NCBI GenBank assembly: GCA_964650885.1
Contig: CAZYXG010000020.1
Location: 1 to 36,739 of the forward strand
Length of the DNA stretch: 36,739 bases
Direction: 5' to 3'
Source of the DNA: JAPLFM01 sp964650885
Lineage (GTDB): Bacteria > Bacteroidota > Ignavibacteria > Kapaibacteriales > UBA2268
Part shown: positions 15,453 through 25,684 of the stretch, one piece after another
How positions within the stretch are numbered: the first letter of the stretch is position 1
How the letters are laid out: each line of letters starts with the position of its first letter
Program-made: the position numbers and the translations under genes
The notes under the pieces: model-generated
Told to the model about the DNA's origin: nothing
What the model saw: the letters and a program-made list of their open reading frames with translations, nothing else
Database searches by the model: none

Positions 15453-18400
15453 TTAGGCACCAATTATTTGATTGTCAGTAGTTGCAGCAAGTGGAGTGTC
15501 ATCCACAAGCTCGAAGTCCGATTCGTCCATACGAACTGATTTGCCTATCACATCGTTGAATTGTTCTTCTTCCTTGCGTCCGAAAATATTCCCAACGTGA
15601 GAGATAACAGTCATTTCTTGATAAGCACGAAGTCCTGTACCAGCTGGAATTAATTGTCCCAAGATGATATTTTCTTTCAATCCTTTCAAGTAATCTACTT
15701 TTCCTGCTACCGAAGCTTCAGAAAGCACTTTAGTAGTTTCTTGGAAAGAAGCAGCCGATAGCCAACTTTCAGTAGTCAATGACGCTTGAGTGATTCCTAA
15801 CAGAACTGGCTCGCCAATCGCTGGCTCAGCAGATCTAGTTTCAGCCACAAGTTTATCTTTTTTCTTCAATTCATTGTTAGCTTCACGAATTTTTTTCTTA
15901 GTATAAATCTGTCCTTCTTTGAATTTAGAATCGCCTTTGTCTGAAACAACAAGAAGATTTTTGATTCTCATATTTTCATCGAAGAATTTAAGTTTATCTA
16001 CGTTTTCATTTTCAAGTAAAATTGAATCGCCAGAGTCAATTACCTTCACTTTTTGAAGCATTTGTCTAACGATAGTTTCGATGTGTTTATCATTCAATTT
16101 CACACCTTGCAAACGGTAAACCTCTTGAATTTCATTCACTAGGTATTCCTGCACAGCATTTGGTCCTTTGATTTTCAAGATATCGTGAGGATCAATAGAG
16201 CCCTCAGTCAATCTATCAGCTGCACGTACAAAGTCACCATCTTGCACAAGAACGTGCTTACCAACAGCCACAAGGTATTCAATTTTAGTTTTCTCATCGT
16301 GTGAAGTTACGTAAATTACTTTCTGTCCACGTTTAGGTTTGTCGAAAGTAATATATCCATCAATATCGGAAATAACAGCAGGATTTTGAGGACGGCGAGC
16401 TTCAAATAACTCAGTTACTCGAGGCAAACCTCCCGTAATATCTCTTGTTCTACCCATATCACGTGCTATTTTCACAAGGTCAGTACCAACTCCAACGAAA
16501 TCATCATTTTCCACTCTCAATTGTGAACGAGAAGGAATATTATATGATTTCAAGATATTGCCCATATCATCCACGATTTCAATCGCAGGAGATTTAGTTC
16601 TATCTCTTGTATCAATTACTACTTTAGAAATGTGACCAGTTTGCTCATCATTTACTTCACGGAAAGTTACGTTTTGTACTAAGTCTTTATAACGGACTTT
16701 ACCTGAAACTTCAGAAATAATAGTTGAGTTATATGGATCCCATTCGTAAATCATTATGCCTTTTTTCACTTTCTCACCATCTTTCACTTTAAGTATTGAG
16801 CCATAAGTAGTGTCATAATGAGAAAGTTTTCTATTTGAATCAGCATCAAGCAAGTTAATCACACCGCTTCGAGAAATTACGATATTAGTATCTACACCAT
16901 TTTCGTCCTCGAAAGAAACAACTTTGATATTTTCAAATTCAATAATACCATCGAATTTAGCAATTACAGAAGATTGTGAAGCTATCAATGATGCAGTACC
17001 ACCTGTGTGGAATGTACGTAGCGTTAATTGAGTACCAGGCTCACCAATTGATTGTGAAGCAATTGTGCCAACCGCTTCCCCAACATCCACAAATTTACTT
17101 GTAGCAAGGTTACGTCCGTAACAATTAACACAAACACCCTGACGAGATTCACAAGTAAGTACAGAGCGAATCCATACTGCTTCCACAGACGATGATTCGA
17201 TTAAATCAGCTTTCGCTTCATCCACCATATCGCCAGCTTTCACTAAAGGTTTATTAGTAAGTGGGTCAATTACATCACGCAATACAACTCTACCTAAAAT
17301 ACGTTCGCCCAAAGGTTCTTTCACATCTTCACCATCTTTAAGTGCAGTCATTTCCACACCACGGATAGTTTTACAATCTTGATCAGAGATAATTACATCT
17401 TGAGCAACATCATGAAGACGACGAGTCAAGTAACCCGCATCGGCTGTTTTCAATGCTGTATCGGCAAGACCTTTACGAGCACCGTGAGTAGAAATGAAAT
17501 ACTCTAAGATAGACAAACCTTCTTTAAAGTTTGAAATGATAGGGTTTTCAATCAACTCGCCAGAAGAACCAGAAAGAGATTTCTTTGGTTTAGCCATCAA
17601 ACCACGCATACCAGCAAGCTGACGAATCTGCTCTTTAGAACCACGGGCTTGAGAGTCAAGCATCATCCAGAAAGTATTGAATCCTTGTTTATCTGTCGAA
17701 AGTTCAGAGTAAAGCTTATCGGCAACTCTGTTTGTCGCAGTTGACCAAGTATCAATAATTTTATTATAACGCTCACCTGCGGAAATTACCCCATTGACAT
17801 AAGCATCTTCGAATCTATCAATTTTAACCTGAGCATCTTCAATGATTTTAATTTTTTCTTCTGGGATTACCACATCGTGTATAGATACCGACAAGCCACC
17901 TTTAGTAGCATAAGTGAAACCAGTTTCTTTCAAATCATCTAAGAATTTAGCAGTTTTATCAAGTCCAGCAGCACGGAAACAGTTACCAATGATTTGACGT
18001 AAACGTTTTTTAGTCAAAAGTTCATTGATATAACCCATTTCTTCAGGCACAATTTTATTAAAAATCATTCTACCAGTAGTAGATTCGATAATCGTTCCAT
18101 TGTGTCTAACTTTAATTTTAGCGTGTAAATCTAATTTGCCAGAATCGTAAGCGATTAGCATTTCGTCATAATCAGAATAAGTCTTATTCTCGCCAGCCAC
18201 ACCAGATTTCACTTTAGTCAAATAGTAAACTCCAAGAACCATATCCTGAGAAGGTACGGCAATTGGGTCACCATTTTGCGTGTGCATAATGTTGTGTGGA
18301 GCAAGAATCAAAAGCATTGCTTCCAATTGAGCTTCATAGCTAATTGGTAAATGGACTGCCATTTGGTCACCGTCGAAATCGGCGTTGAAGGCAGTACAAA

Positions 18401-19781
18401 CAAGCGGGTGCAATTGAATAGCTTTACCTTCGATTAATCTCGGTTGGAAAGCTTGAATACCAAGTCTGTGTAAAGTAGGAGCACGGTTAAGCATAACTGG
18501 GTGACCTTCTATCACTTTTTCCAATATGTCATATACTTCATTAGTTTTTCTTTCAACTAATTTTTTCGCACTTTTCACAGTCTTAACATGACCACGTTCA
18601 ATAAGTTTTCTGATAATAAACGGTTTGAAGAGCTCTACAGCCATTTCTTTAGGCATACCGCATTCGTGTATTTTCAACTCAGGACCAACAACGATAACCG
18701 AACGACCAGAATAGTCAACACGTTTACCAAGTAAGTTCTGGCGGAAACGACCAGTTTTACCTTTCAAAGTATCTGCAAGAGATTTCAATGCACGTTGCGA
18801 TTCACTACGAACTGCACGGCGGCTATTATCGAAGAGTGCATCTACTGCTTCTTGAAGCATACGTTTTTCATTTCTAAGAATTACCTCAGGAGCTTTGATA
18901 TCAATCAATCGTTTCAAACGATTATTACGAATGATAACACGGCGATAAAGGTCATTCAAATCAGAAGTTGCAAAACGTCCACCTTCCAATGGCACAAGAG
19001 GGCGTAAATCTGGAGGAGTTACTGGCACTACATCAAGCACCATCCAATCAGGTTGATTAGCCACAACACCATCAGCATTTGGCAAGAATGCAGATAAAAT
19101 TCTAAGTCTTTTTAATAAATCTTCTTTTTTAGCTTTAGAAGTTTCATTGCGAAGATTTTCTTTAAGTTCTAAGTATTCAGTTGGTGGGTTTACTCTGCGT
19201 AGCATTTCTTTAATAGCTTCGCCACCAATAAGAGCAATGAATTTATCTGTATCTTCATCATCTAAATCCAACTCTTCAGCTGGCAATGAATCCAAAACAT
19301 CTAAATATTGGTCTTCAGTAAGTAAATCTCTTTTCACTAAACCAGTTTTACCTGGTTGCACTACAACATAAGATTCATAGTAAACGATACGCTCGATGTC
19401 TTTAGTAGCCATCCCAAGCACACCGCTGATTTTGCTAGGCAATGAACGTAAGAACCAGATATGGACAACTGGCACAGCCAACATAATGTGTCCCATTCTC
19501 TCGCGGCGAACAGATTTTTGTGTAACTTCTACACCACATCTATCGCAAACGATACCTTTATATCTAATTCTCTTGTATTTTCCGCAGGCACATTCCCAGT
19601 CTCTAATAGGTCCAAATATTTTCTCACAGAACAAACCATCTTTTTCAGGACGGAATGAACGGTAATTAATAGTTTCAGGTTTTGTCACCTCACCTTTTGA
19701 ACGGTTTAATACCTCATCTGGCGAAGCGATTTTAATCGATATACTCGAAAAACCTCTTTTAGGGATTGATTTGGATTGCAT
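15453..19781 (-). CDS. rpoC: RNA polymerase beta' subunit
   Basis: The catalytic large subunit of RNA polymerase, 1442 aa, normal for the Bacteroidota form. The N-terminal zinc ribbon is visible at C64, C66, C79 and C82. The active-site loop NADFDGDQM, which binds the catalytic magnesium ions, is at residues 465-473. The second zinc-site cysteines are in the CESRQGVCVNCYGR segment, and the trigger-loop region reads QSIGEPGTQLTLRTFHTGG. It follows rpoB after 36 nt and is followed by a strong terminator. Confidence 0.99.
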   Translation of the reverse strand: MQSKSIPKRGFSSISIKIASPDEVLNRSKGEVTKPETINYRSFRPEKDGLFCEKIFGPIRDWECACGKYKRIRYKGIVCDRCGVEVTQKSVRRERMGHIMLAVPVVHIWFLRSLPSKISGVLGMATKDIERIVYYESYVVVQPGKTGLVKRDLLTEDQYLDVLDSLPAEELDLDDEDTDKFIALIGGEAIKEMLRRVNPPTEYLELKENLRNETSKAKKEDLLKRLRILSAFLPNADGVVANQPDWMVLDVVPVTPPDLRPLVPLEGGRFATSDLNDLYRRVIIRNNRLKRLIDIKAPEVILRNEKRMLQEAVDALFDNSRRAVRSESQRALKSLADTLKGKTGRFRQNLLGKRVDYSGRSVIVVGPELKIHECGMPKEMAVELFKPFIIRKLIERGHVKTVKSAKKLVERKTNEVYDILEKVIEGHPVMLNRAPTLHRLGIQAFQPRLIEGKAIQLHPLVCTAFNADFDGDQMAVHLPISYEAQLEAMLLILAPHNIMHTQNGDPIAVPSQDMVLGVYYLTKVKSGVAGENKTYSDYDEMLIAYDSGKLDLHAKIKVRHNGTIIESTTGRMIFNKIVPEEMGYINELLTKKRLRQIIGNCFRAAGLDKTAKFLDDLKETGFTYATKGGLSVSIHDVVIPEEKIKIIEDAQVKIDRFEDAYVNGVISAGERYNKIIDTWSTATNRVADKLYSELSTDKQGFNTFWMMLDSQARGSKEQIRQLAGMRGLMAKPKKSLSGSSGELIENPIISNFKEGLSILEYFISTHGARKGLADTALKTADAGYLTRRLHDVAQDVIISDQDCKTIRGVEMTALKDGEDVKEPLGERILGRVVLRDVIDPLTNKPLVKAGDMVDEAKADLIESSSVEAVWIRSVLTCESRQGVCVNCYGRNLATSKFVDVGEAVGTIASQSIGEPGTQLTLRTFHTGGTASLIASQSSVIAKFDGIIEFENIKVVSFEDENGVDTNIVISRSGVINLLDADSNRKLSHYDTTYGSILKVKDGEKVKKGIMIYEWDPYNSTIISEVSGKVRYKDLVQNVTFREVNDEQTGHISKVVIDTRDRTKSPAIEIVDDMGNILKSYNIPSRSQLRVENDDFVGVGTDLVKIARDMGRTRDITGGLPRVTELFEARRPQNPAVISDIDGYITFDKPKRGQKVIYVTSHDEKTKIEYLVAVGKHVLVQDGDFVRAADRLTEGSIDPHDILKIKGPNAVQEYLVNEIQEVYRLQGVKLNDKHIETIVRQMLQKVKVIDSGDSILLENENVDKLKFFDENMRIKNLLVVSDKGDSKFKEGQIYTKKKIREANNELKKKDKLVAETRSAEPAIGEPVLLGITQASLTTESWLSAASFQETTKVLSEASVAGKVDYLKGLKENIILGQLIPAGTGLRAYQEMTVISHVGNIFGRKEEEQFNDVIGKSVRMDESDFELVDDTPLAATTDNQIIGA

Positions 19782-19817
19782 AATGGAACCCCTGTTCTCT
19801 TATTTATTTAAAATTTA

Positions 19818-22800
19818 TTATTCAACATTAACATCTAAGCACAAACCTTGCAATTCACGAATCAATACATTGAATGATTCTGGAATACTAGGATCAGGCA
19901 TATTATCACCTTTAACGATTGCTTCGTACATTTTTGCACGTCCCTGCACGTCATCGGATTTCAAAGTCATCATCTCTTGCAATGTATGAGCAGCTCCATA
20001 AGCTTCAAGTGCCCAAACCTCCATCTCTCCTAATCTTTGACCACCAAACTGAGCTTTACCGCCAAGAGGTTGTTGTGTGATTAATGAGTATGGCCCTATA
20101 GAACGTGCGTGTAACTTATCCGCAACTAAGTGGGATAGTTTCAGCATATAGATATAACCGATTGTGATTTCCTCGTGGAAAGCATCGCCAGTTCTACCAT
20201 CGTAAAGAGTGATTTTACCAGAGCGTGGAAGACCAGCTTTTTCTAAGTAATCGCCAACTTCATTCCAACTTGCACCATCAAAGATAGGTGTTGCAAAGTG
20301 TACTCCAAGTTTTTGACCTGCCCAACCAAGTGCTGTTTCATAAAGTTGACCCAAGTTCATACGAGAAGGTACACCAAGTGGATTCAATACGATATCCACT
20401 GGAGTTCCATCAGGCATAAATGGCATATCTTCAGCTTTAACTATTTTAGATACGATACCTTTATTACCGTGACGACCTGCCATCTTATCCCCAACTTGCA
20501 ACTTACGTTTCTTAGCAACGTAAACTTTTGCCATTTGTAGGATACCAGGTTGAAGCTCATCTCCAGCAGCAAGTTTATTTTTCTCGCTTCTAAAGTCAGT
20601 TTTCACACCCTCACGCACTCTAACATAGTTATTGTGCATATCTTTGATTAAGTCCATATTATCTTCATTAGCAATAATTGGATTGCTAACTTCTAATAAT
20701 TCAGGTTTTAAAGTACCATTAATGTATTTTTCTTTAACATCGTTTCCAGTAACTGTTGTTCCAGCTCTGAAAACATTAACGTTGTTATTCAATATCATAG
20801 ATATGATAGTTTCGCCTTCCAAAACTGTAGATATACGAGAAACAAACTCATCATCTACGGCTTTCAAAGCTCTTCTCTCACGGTTGTTAAGTTGCTCTTG
20901 GCGTTTTTTCTCATCGCTACGAGCATCTTTATCAGTGTTTACCAATCTACGAGTGAACAATTTAGTATTGATTACCACACCTTTCAAACCAGGAGTAGCT
21001 TTCAACGACACATCTTTCACATCGCCAGCCTTATCGCCAAAGATGGCACGAAGTAGTTTTTCTTCTGGAGTTGGATCTGTCTCTCCTTTAGGAGTGATTT
21101 TACCAATCAGAATATCGCCTTCTTCGATTTTAGCACCAACACGAACAATACCGTATTCATCTAAATCTTTAGTCGCTTCTTCGCTCACGTTTGGAATCTC
21201 GCGAGTGAACTCTTCTTCGCCACGTTTAGTATCACGCACTTGCAATGTGAATTCTTCAATGTGAATAGAAGTGAAGATATCTTCAGATACCATTCTTTCA
21301 TTGATGATAATCGCATCCTCAAAGTTGTATCCACGCCAAGGCATAAATGCAACCAAAATGTTTTGACCCAGTGCTAATTCGCCCATTTCTGTAGCAGCAC
21401 CATCGCAAAGTGGCTCACCTTTCACAACTTTCTGTCCAACTCTCACAAGTGGTTTTTGGTTGATACAAGTATCCTGATTCGTACGGAAGAATTTTAGTAA
21501 TTTGTATGTTTTTGTGCTTGAATAATCAAACCCAGTAATTTTTTCTCTTTCGTTTCTGCTATCTTCATATCTTACACGTATGTAATCAGAAGAAACATAC
21601 TCAACCACACCATCATTTTCAGCAAGAATTAAAGTACGTGAGTCTTTCGCCGCACGTGCTTCCATACCTGTACCAACAACTGGTGCGTGTGGAATTAATA
21701 ATGGAACTGCTTGACGTTGCATATTCGAACCCATTAGAGCCCTGTTCGCATCGTCATGCTCCAAGAAAGGTATTAGTGATGATGCTACAGATGTAATTTG
21801 ATCTGTAGAAACATCCATATAGTTAATCTCATTTGGAGATACCAAAACGAAATCTCCAGAACTACGAGCTTTCACTTTTGGTCCTAAGATATTTCTTTCT
21901 TTATCTACAGGTGTATTTGCTGGAACTATGAAACAATCATCTTCTTTTTCAGCTGTTATATATACAATTTTATCAGAAACTTTACCATCTGTCACAATGA
22001 AATATGGAGTTTCGATAAAGCCCAAATAATTAATTTTTGCGTGAATTGCCAAAGAAGAAATCAAACCAATGTTTGGTCCCTCTGGAGTTTCAATCGGACA
22101 TAAACGACCATAGTGAGTATAGTGAACGTCACGAACCTCGAAACCTGCTCTCTCACGAGTAAGACCACCAGGGCCTAATGCAGAAGTACGGCGTTTATGA
22201 GTCAATTCACTCAATGGATTCGTTTGATCCATAAATTGAGATAGTTGGTTTGTTCCAAAGAATTGATTTACAACAGAACTAATAGTTCTCGCATTTACCA
22301 ATTCAGAAGGTGTTAAGTTTTCGCCATCGTGAATGCTTAATCTTTCTTTGATTGTACGAGCCATTCTTGAAAGACCGACATTGAATTGAGAACCTAATTG
22401 TTCACCAACAGTACGAACTCTTCTATTACCCAAGTGATCAATATCGTCTCCAGCTAATTTAGCACCGTGAAGATAAATCAAATGTTTAATAATAGAAACG
22501 ATATCTTCGCGAGTCAAAGTAGTAGTTTCTTGCGGGATACCTAATTTTAATTTGTCATTAATTCTATAACGACCTACTGCACCCAAATCATATCTTTTCG
22601 AGTTAAAGAAAAGTTTTTCAAGTAGTGCTTCAGCAGTTTCAATATCTGGAGGATCGCTTGAACGTAATTGTCTATAAATTACTTCCAAAGCGTCTTCTTT
22701 TGTTTTAGAAGTATCTTTTGTAAGAGTACGAGCAATTAAAGGCTCATCGGCTGCTTCTTTGTAAGTAAAGATTTTGAATGGAGCGATTTCAGCAGCTTTC

Positions 22801-23690
22801 AACATTTCAAGCATCTCTTCATCTATCACCATATCGCGAGTAGCAATAATCTCACCTGTGCCTAAGTCAACCACATCAGATGCAATTCTTCTACCGATTA
22901 AATCTTCATTCAAATCTTTAGGAGTAACATCTTGCGAAAGGTCGAATAATGCAAGCAATTCTTCATCAGAAGAATAGCCCAAAGCTCTCAACAAAGTTGT
23001 AACAGGAAATTTTTTCTTTCTATCAATGTAAGCAAACATTACTTCATTGATGTCAGTAATAAATTCAACCCAAGAGCCACGGAAAGGAATGATACGAGCA
23101 GTATAAATTCTCATACCATTTGGGTGCATAGCATCGTCGAAAAATACACCAGGAGAGCGGTGGATTTGACTTACTATAACACGTTCAGCACCATTAATAA
23201 TGAACGTACCACGAGGAGTCATAGCAGGAATATTACCTAAGTAAACTTCTTGCTCAACTGATTCAATATAATCTTCTGAAGACTTATCAGCTTTGCTGGA
23301 AAGTCTCATTTTAGCTTTCAATGGTTTAGAGTATGTTAGCTCTCTTTCACGGCACTCTTCTTCAGAATATTTTGGTTTCTCAATATTATATTCTATAAAT
23401 TCCAATTGGAAAATAGAAGAAGAATCTTCAATTGGGAAATTTTGCAAGAAAGCAGATTGCAAACCGATGGGACGGCGTTTAGAAGGAGCAATTTCTTCTT
23501 GCAAAAAGTCTTTAAATGCTTCAATTTGTATATTCAACAAATCTGGATAAACACCGAAGTCTTCGCTTTCAGCAAAACTTACTCTATTACGCAAACGGAT
23601 AATCCCGTTGCCCGTTTCAAGTAAATTTACTTTTGCTGAAGTGCCACTTGTGACACCAGCGAACTGTTCTTTGGTTAGTTTGGAATCCAC
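19818..23690 (-). CDS. rpoB: RNA polymerase beta subunit
   Basis: The second large catalytic subunit, 1290 aa. The rifampicin-binding region reads QLSQFMDQTNPLSELTHKRR followed by TSALGPGG. The positions that matter most in E. coli (D516, H526, S531) keep the sensitive-type residues, with Thr in place of Ile next to the Ser. The C-terminal GGKAQFGGQRLGEMEVWALE segment is intact. The start codon is GTG at 23690, supported by AAGGGGG just upstream and by the lack of a nearby ATG. Two hairpins lie between this gene and rplL, the nearer one having terminator form. Confidence 0.99.
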   Translation of the reverse strand: MDSKLTKEQFAGVTSGTSAKVNLLETGNGIIRLRNRVSFAESEDFGVYPDLLNIQIEAFKDFLQEEIAPSKRRPIGLQSAFLQNFPIEDSSSIFQLEFIEYNIEKPKYSEEECRERELTYSKPLKAKMRLSSKADKSSEDYIESVEQEVYLGNIPAMTPRGTFIINGAERVIVSQIHRSPGVFFDDAMHPNGMRIYTARIIPFRGSWVEFITDINEVMFAYIDRKKKFPVTTLLRALGYSSDEELLALFDLSQDVTPKDLNEDLIGRRIASDVVDLGTGEIIATRDMVIDEEMLEMLKAAEIAPFKIFTYKEAADEPLIARTLTKDTSKTKEDALEVIYRQLRSSDPPDIETAEALLEKLFFNSKRYDLGAVGRYRINDKLKLGIPQETTTLTREDIVSIIKHLIYLHGAKLAGDDIDHLGNRRVRTVGEQLGSQFNVGLSRMARTIKERLSIHDGENLTPSELVNARTISSVVNQFFGTNQLSQFMDQTNPLSELTHKRRTSALGPGGLTRERAGFEVRDVHYTHYGRLCPIETPEGPNIGLISSLAIHAKINYLGFIETPYFIVTDGKVSDKIVYITAEKEDDCFIVPANTPVDKERNILGPKVKARSSGDFVLVSPNEINYMDVSTDQITSVASSLIPFLEHDDANRALMGSNMQRQAVPLLIPHAPVVGTGMEARAAKDSRTLILAENDGVVEYVSSDYIRVRYEDSRNEREKITGFDYSSTKTYKLLKFFRTNQDTCINQKPLVRVGQKVVKGEPLCDGAATEMGELALGQNILVAFMPWRGYNFEDAIIINERMVSEDIFTSIHIEEFTLQVRDTKRGEEEFTREIPNVSEEATKDLDEYGIVRVGAKIEEGDILIGKITPKGETDPTPEEKLLRAIFGDKAGDVKDVSLKATPGLKGVVINTKLFTRRLVNTDKDARSDEKKRQEQLNNRERRALKAVDDEFVSRISTVLEGETIISMILNNNVNVFRAGTTVTGNDVKEKYINGTLKPELLEVSNPIIANEDNMDLIKDMHNNYVRVREGVKTDFRSEKNKLAAGDELQPGILQMAKVYVAKKRKLQVGDKMAGRHGNKGIVSKIVKAEDMPFMPDGTPVDIVLNPLGVPSRMNLGQLYETALGWAGQKLGVHFATPIFDGASWNEVGDYLEKAGLPRSGKITLYDGRTGDAFHEEITIGYIYMLKLSHLVADKLHARSIGPYSLITQQPLGGKAQFGGQRLGEMEVWALEAYGAAHTLQEMMTLKSDDVQGRAKMYEAIVKGDNMPDPSIPESFNVLIRELQGLCLDVNVE

Positions 23691-23716
23691 TAAGACCCCC
23701 TTAAATTCTAGTTTTA

Positions 23717-23776
23717 TAAAAAAAGGATTTTTTGGACAGCTTTAATTCATATTTTTAAAACTGTCCAAAAAACCCT
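23717..23776 (-). terminator. Terminator-like hairpin directly upstream of rpoB (candidate attenuator)
   Basis: A 16-bp stem (23761-23776 with 23724-23739, one G-U pair) with a 21-nt AT-rich loop is followed on the minus strand by seven T residues (23724-23718). It ends about 27 nt before the rpoB GTG. The form is that of a full intrinsic terminator, yet rpoB must be read through it or from a promoter not seen, so control by attenuation or antitermination is likely. Confidence 0.7.
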
Positions 23777-23857
23777 ATTGTGAATTATATTAGATTGAAA
23801 ATAATTGGCAACATTTCTAAAGTGATGTGTGAAAGAAAAAACAACAAAACACAAATT

Positions 23858-23882
23858 GGGCTACTCTAAAAAAGAGCAGCCC
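23858..23882 (-). terminator. Hairpin after rplL (partial terminator)
   Basis: A 9-bp stem (GGGCTGCTC / GAGTAGCCC on the minus strand, one G-U pair) with a 7-nt loop starts 13 nt after the rplL stop. The following sequence is only moderately T-rich. It resembles the partial attenuator known between rplL and rpoB in E. coli. Confidence 0.65.
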
Positions 23883-23895
23883 TAATTGCATTAAA

Positions 23896-24273
23896 TTACT
23901 TAAGAGTTACTTTAGCACCAGCTTCTTCAAGTTTTTTCTTAACTTCTTCAGCTTCAGCTTTAGAAACAGCTTCTTTAACTACTTTAGGAGCAGCTTCAAC
24001 CAAATCTTTAGCTTCTTTCAAGCCAAGACCAGTCAATTCTCTAACTACTTTGATTACGTTCAATTTAGAAGCACCAGCTTCAGTTAATTCAACATCAAAT
24101 TCAGTTTTTTCTTCAGCAGCAGCAGCTGTTTCGCCACCACCTGCAGCAGCAGCCATCATAACTGGAGCAGCAGCTGTTACACCGAATTTATCTTCTAATG
24201 CTTTTTTTAATTCAGAAGCTTCAACCAATGTTAGGTTTGATATTTCTTCTAGTAAAGTTTCTACTTTAGACAT
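23896..24273 (-). CDS. rplL: 50S ribosomal protein L7/L12
   Basis: The stalk protein, 125 aa, that recruits translation factors to the ribosome. It has an N-terminal dimerisation part (LLEEISNLTLVEASELKKAL), an Ala/Gly-rich hinge (about 37-52) and the C-terminal factor-binding domain with VIKVVRELTGLGLKEAKDLV. An AAGGA ribosome binding site lies before the ATG. It follows rplJ after 42 nt. Confidence 0.98.
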   Translation of the reverse strand: MSKVETLLEEISNLTLVEASELKKALEDKFGVTAAAPVMMAAAAGGGETAAAAEEKTEFDVELTEAGASKLNVIKVVRELTGLGLKEAKDLVEAAPKVVKEAVSKAEAEEVKKKLEEAGAKVTLK

Positions 24274-24315
24274 TTTATATCCTTTTTCTTTTGTTAATTT
24301 TCTAAAAATTTTTAA

Positions 24316-24843
24316 TTATGCAGCGTTGTTCTTTTTAGCGGCTTCTTCAATCACGCCAGCTAAATCTCTCATTACCGCATTGATAGAGCCAACGATACCT
24401 GAGATAGGAGATTGCAATGAACCAATGATTCCAGCAATCAAATCTTCTCTTGTAGGCAAAGTAGCAAGTTCTTTCAATTTCGTGCTATCATAGACAATAC
24501 CTTCTATAACTGCTGCTTTGAAAACTGGTTTTTCAACTTTATCAAAAGATTCTTTAATTATTTTGGCAGCATCCGAAGGATTAGCTGTGCAGAATAAAAC
24601 TGCAGTTTGCCCAAAATATAAAGCATCTGGAATGTCGAAACCACCAACTTCTTTAGCGGCAATTTGTACAAGAGTATTTTTAGCAACTTGCATTAGAATA
24701 TTTTTCTCTTTCAACTTTGTACGGAAAGCATTAGTTTCCGCAACTGTCATAGCTTGGCAATTAACCAAGTAAACATAGTTTGCTGATTTAAATTTTTCTA
24801 CCAAGCCGGCTACAATAACTCTTTTCTGTGCCGTTGTAATCAT
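24316..24843 (-). CDS. rplJ: 50S ribosomal protein L10
   Basis: The base of the ribosomal stalk, 175 aa, which holds L7/L12 dimers by its C-terminal helix (about 145-170, ending in EEAAKKNN). The N-terminal rRNA-binding part contains VIVAGLVEKFKSANYVYLV and a NTLVQIA segment. In many bacteria L10 with L12 represses its own operon by binding the leader in front of this gene; a 97-nt leader is present. Confidence 0.97.
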   Translation of the reverse strand: MITTAQKRVIVAGLVEKFKSANYVYLVNCQAMTVAETNAFRTKLKEKNILMQVAKNTLVQIAAKEVGGFDIPDALYFGQTAVLFCTANPSDAAKIIKESFDKVEKPVFKAAVIEGIVYDSTKLKELATLPTREDLIAGIIGSLQSPISGIVGSINAVMRDLAGVIEEAAKKNNAA

Positions 24844-24940
24844 TATTTACCTTAAACTATAAATGACTTTGCCAAATTTTCCAAGAACAGTAATTGTTCT
24901 AGAGAAGCGAAAATATGACAGAGTGCGTAATTTTCAAAAA
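24844..24940 (-). promoter_or_regulatory. Candidate L10 leader
   Basis: The 97-nt gap between rplA and rplJ is longer than other gaps in this part of the operon. It contains the hairpin AGAACA / TGTTCT (24884-24889, 24895-24900). In other bacteria this leader binds the L10-L12 complex. I could not confirm the kink-turn from the sequence alone. Confidence 0.35.
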
Positions 24941-25639
24941 TTAGTCAGCTTTGAATGTTGATTCTACTATTGCGATACTTGGTCCCATAGTAGAGCTAAA
25001 GTAAACGCTTTTCACGTATTTACCTTTAGCAGTTGCTGGTTTTGCTCTCATTATTGAGTTGAAGAAAGAGCTAACGTTATCTTTCAATTGATCTACATCA
25101 AAAGAAATTTTGCCAACAGCACCAGCAATATTGCCGACTTTGTCCACTCTAAATTCAATTTTACCTGCTTTTAATTCTTTTACTGCTTTCGCAACATCGA
25201 AAGTAACGGTGCCGATTTTCGGGTTTGGCATCAAGCCACGAGGGCCTAAGATTCTACCAAGCTTACCGACTTCACCCATGACATCAGGGGTTGCAACCAC
25301 TACGTCCACATCAGCCCAGCCAGATTTGATTTTCTCAACGTATTCGTCGAGACCAGCATAATCTGCACCTGCGTCCAAAGCTTCTTGATCTTTGGGAGCT
25401 TTTGCGAACACTAAGACTCTAACAGTCTTACCAGTACCGTGTGGTAACGATACTGTACCACGCACCATTTGATCGGCCTTACGAGGATCAACCCCTAGCC
25501 TAATCGATATTTCGAAAGATTCATCGAACTTTGCAGTTGCATTTTTCTTTACTAAAGCGATTGCATCTTCCACAGAATATTGCACTGCGCTATCGTAAGA
25601 TTTTGCTAAGGCTTTATACCTTTTTCCTCTTGTTCTCAT
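24941..25639 (-). CDS. rplA: 50S ribosomal protein L1
   Basis: The 232-aa protein of the mobile L1 stalk. It shows GTVSLPHGTGKTVRV, the signature segment GRILGPRGLMPNPKIGT, and the C-terminal FFNSIMRAKPATAKGKYVK. It follows rplK after 45 nt. L1 usually also acts as translational repressor of rplK-rplA; no binding site was traced. Confidence 0.98.
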   Translation of the reverse strand: MRTRGKRYKALAKSYDSAVQYSVEDAIALVKKNATAKFDESFEISIRLGVDPRKADQMVRGTVSLPHGTGKTVRVLVFAKAPKDQEALDAGADYAGLDEYVEKIKSGWADVDVVVATPDVMGEVGKLGRILGPRGLMPNPKIGTVTFDVAKAVKELKAGKIEFRVDKVGNIAGAVGKISFDVDQLKDNVSSFFNSIMRAKPATAKGKYVKSVYFSSTMGPSIAIVESTFKAD

Positions 25640-25684
25640 CTTATCTACTTAAATGTGGTTAATAAAAAATGTGTTACTTAAAAT

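Noticed and set aside
20632..21264. A 210-codon plus-strand ORF antisense to rpoB
   Set aside because: It lies fully inside the highly conserved rpoB frame, is Ser-rich as antisense frames often are, and shows no known domain.
24050..24493. A 147-codon plus-strand ORF across rplL and rplJ
   Set aside because: It is a shadow of two certain ribosomal protein genes, and its Ala/Ser-rich composition comes from the L12 hinge region read backwards.
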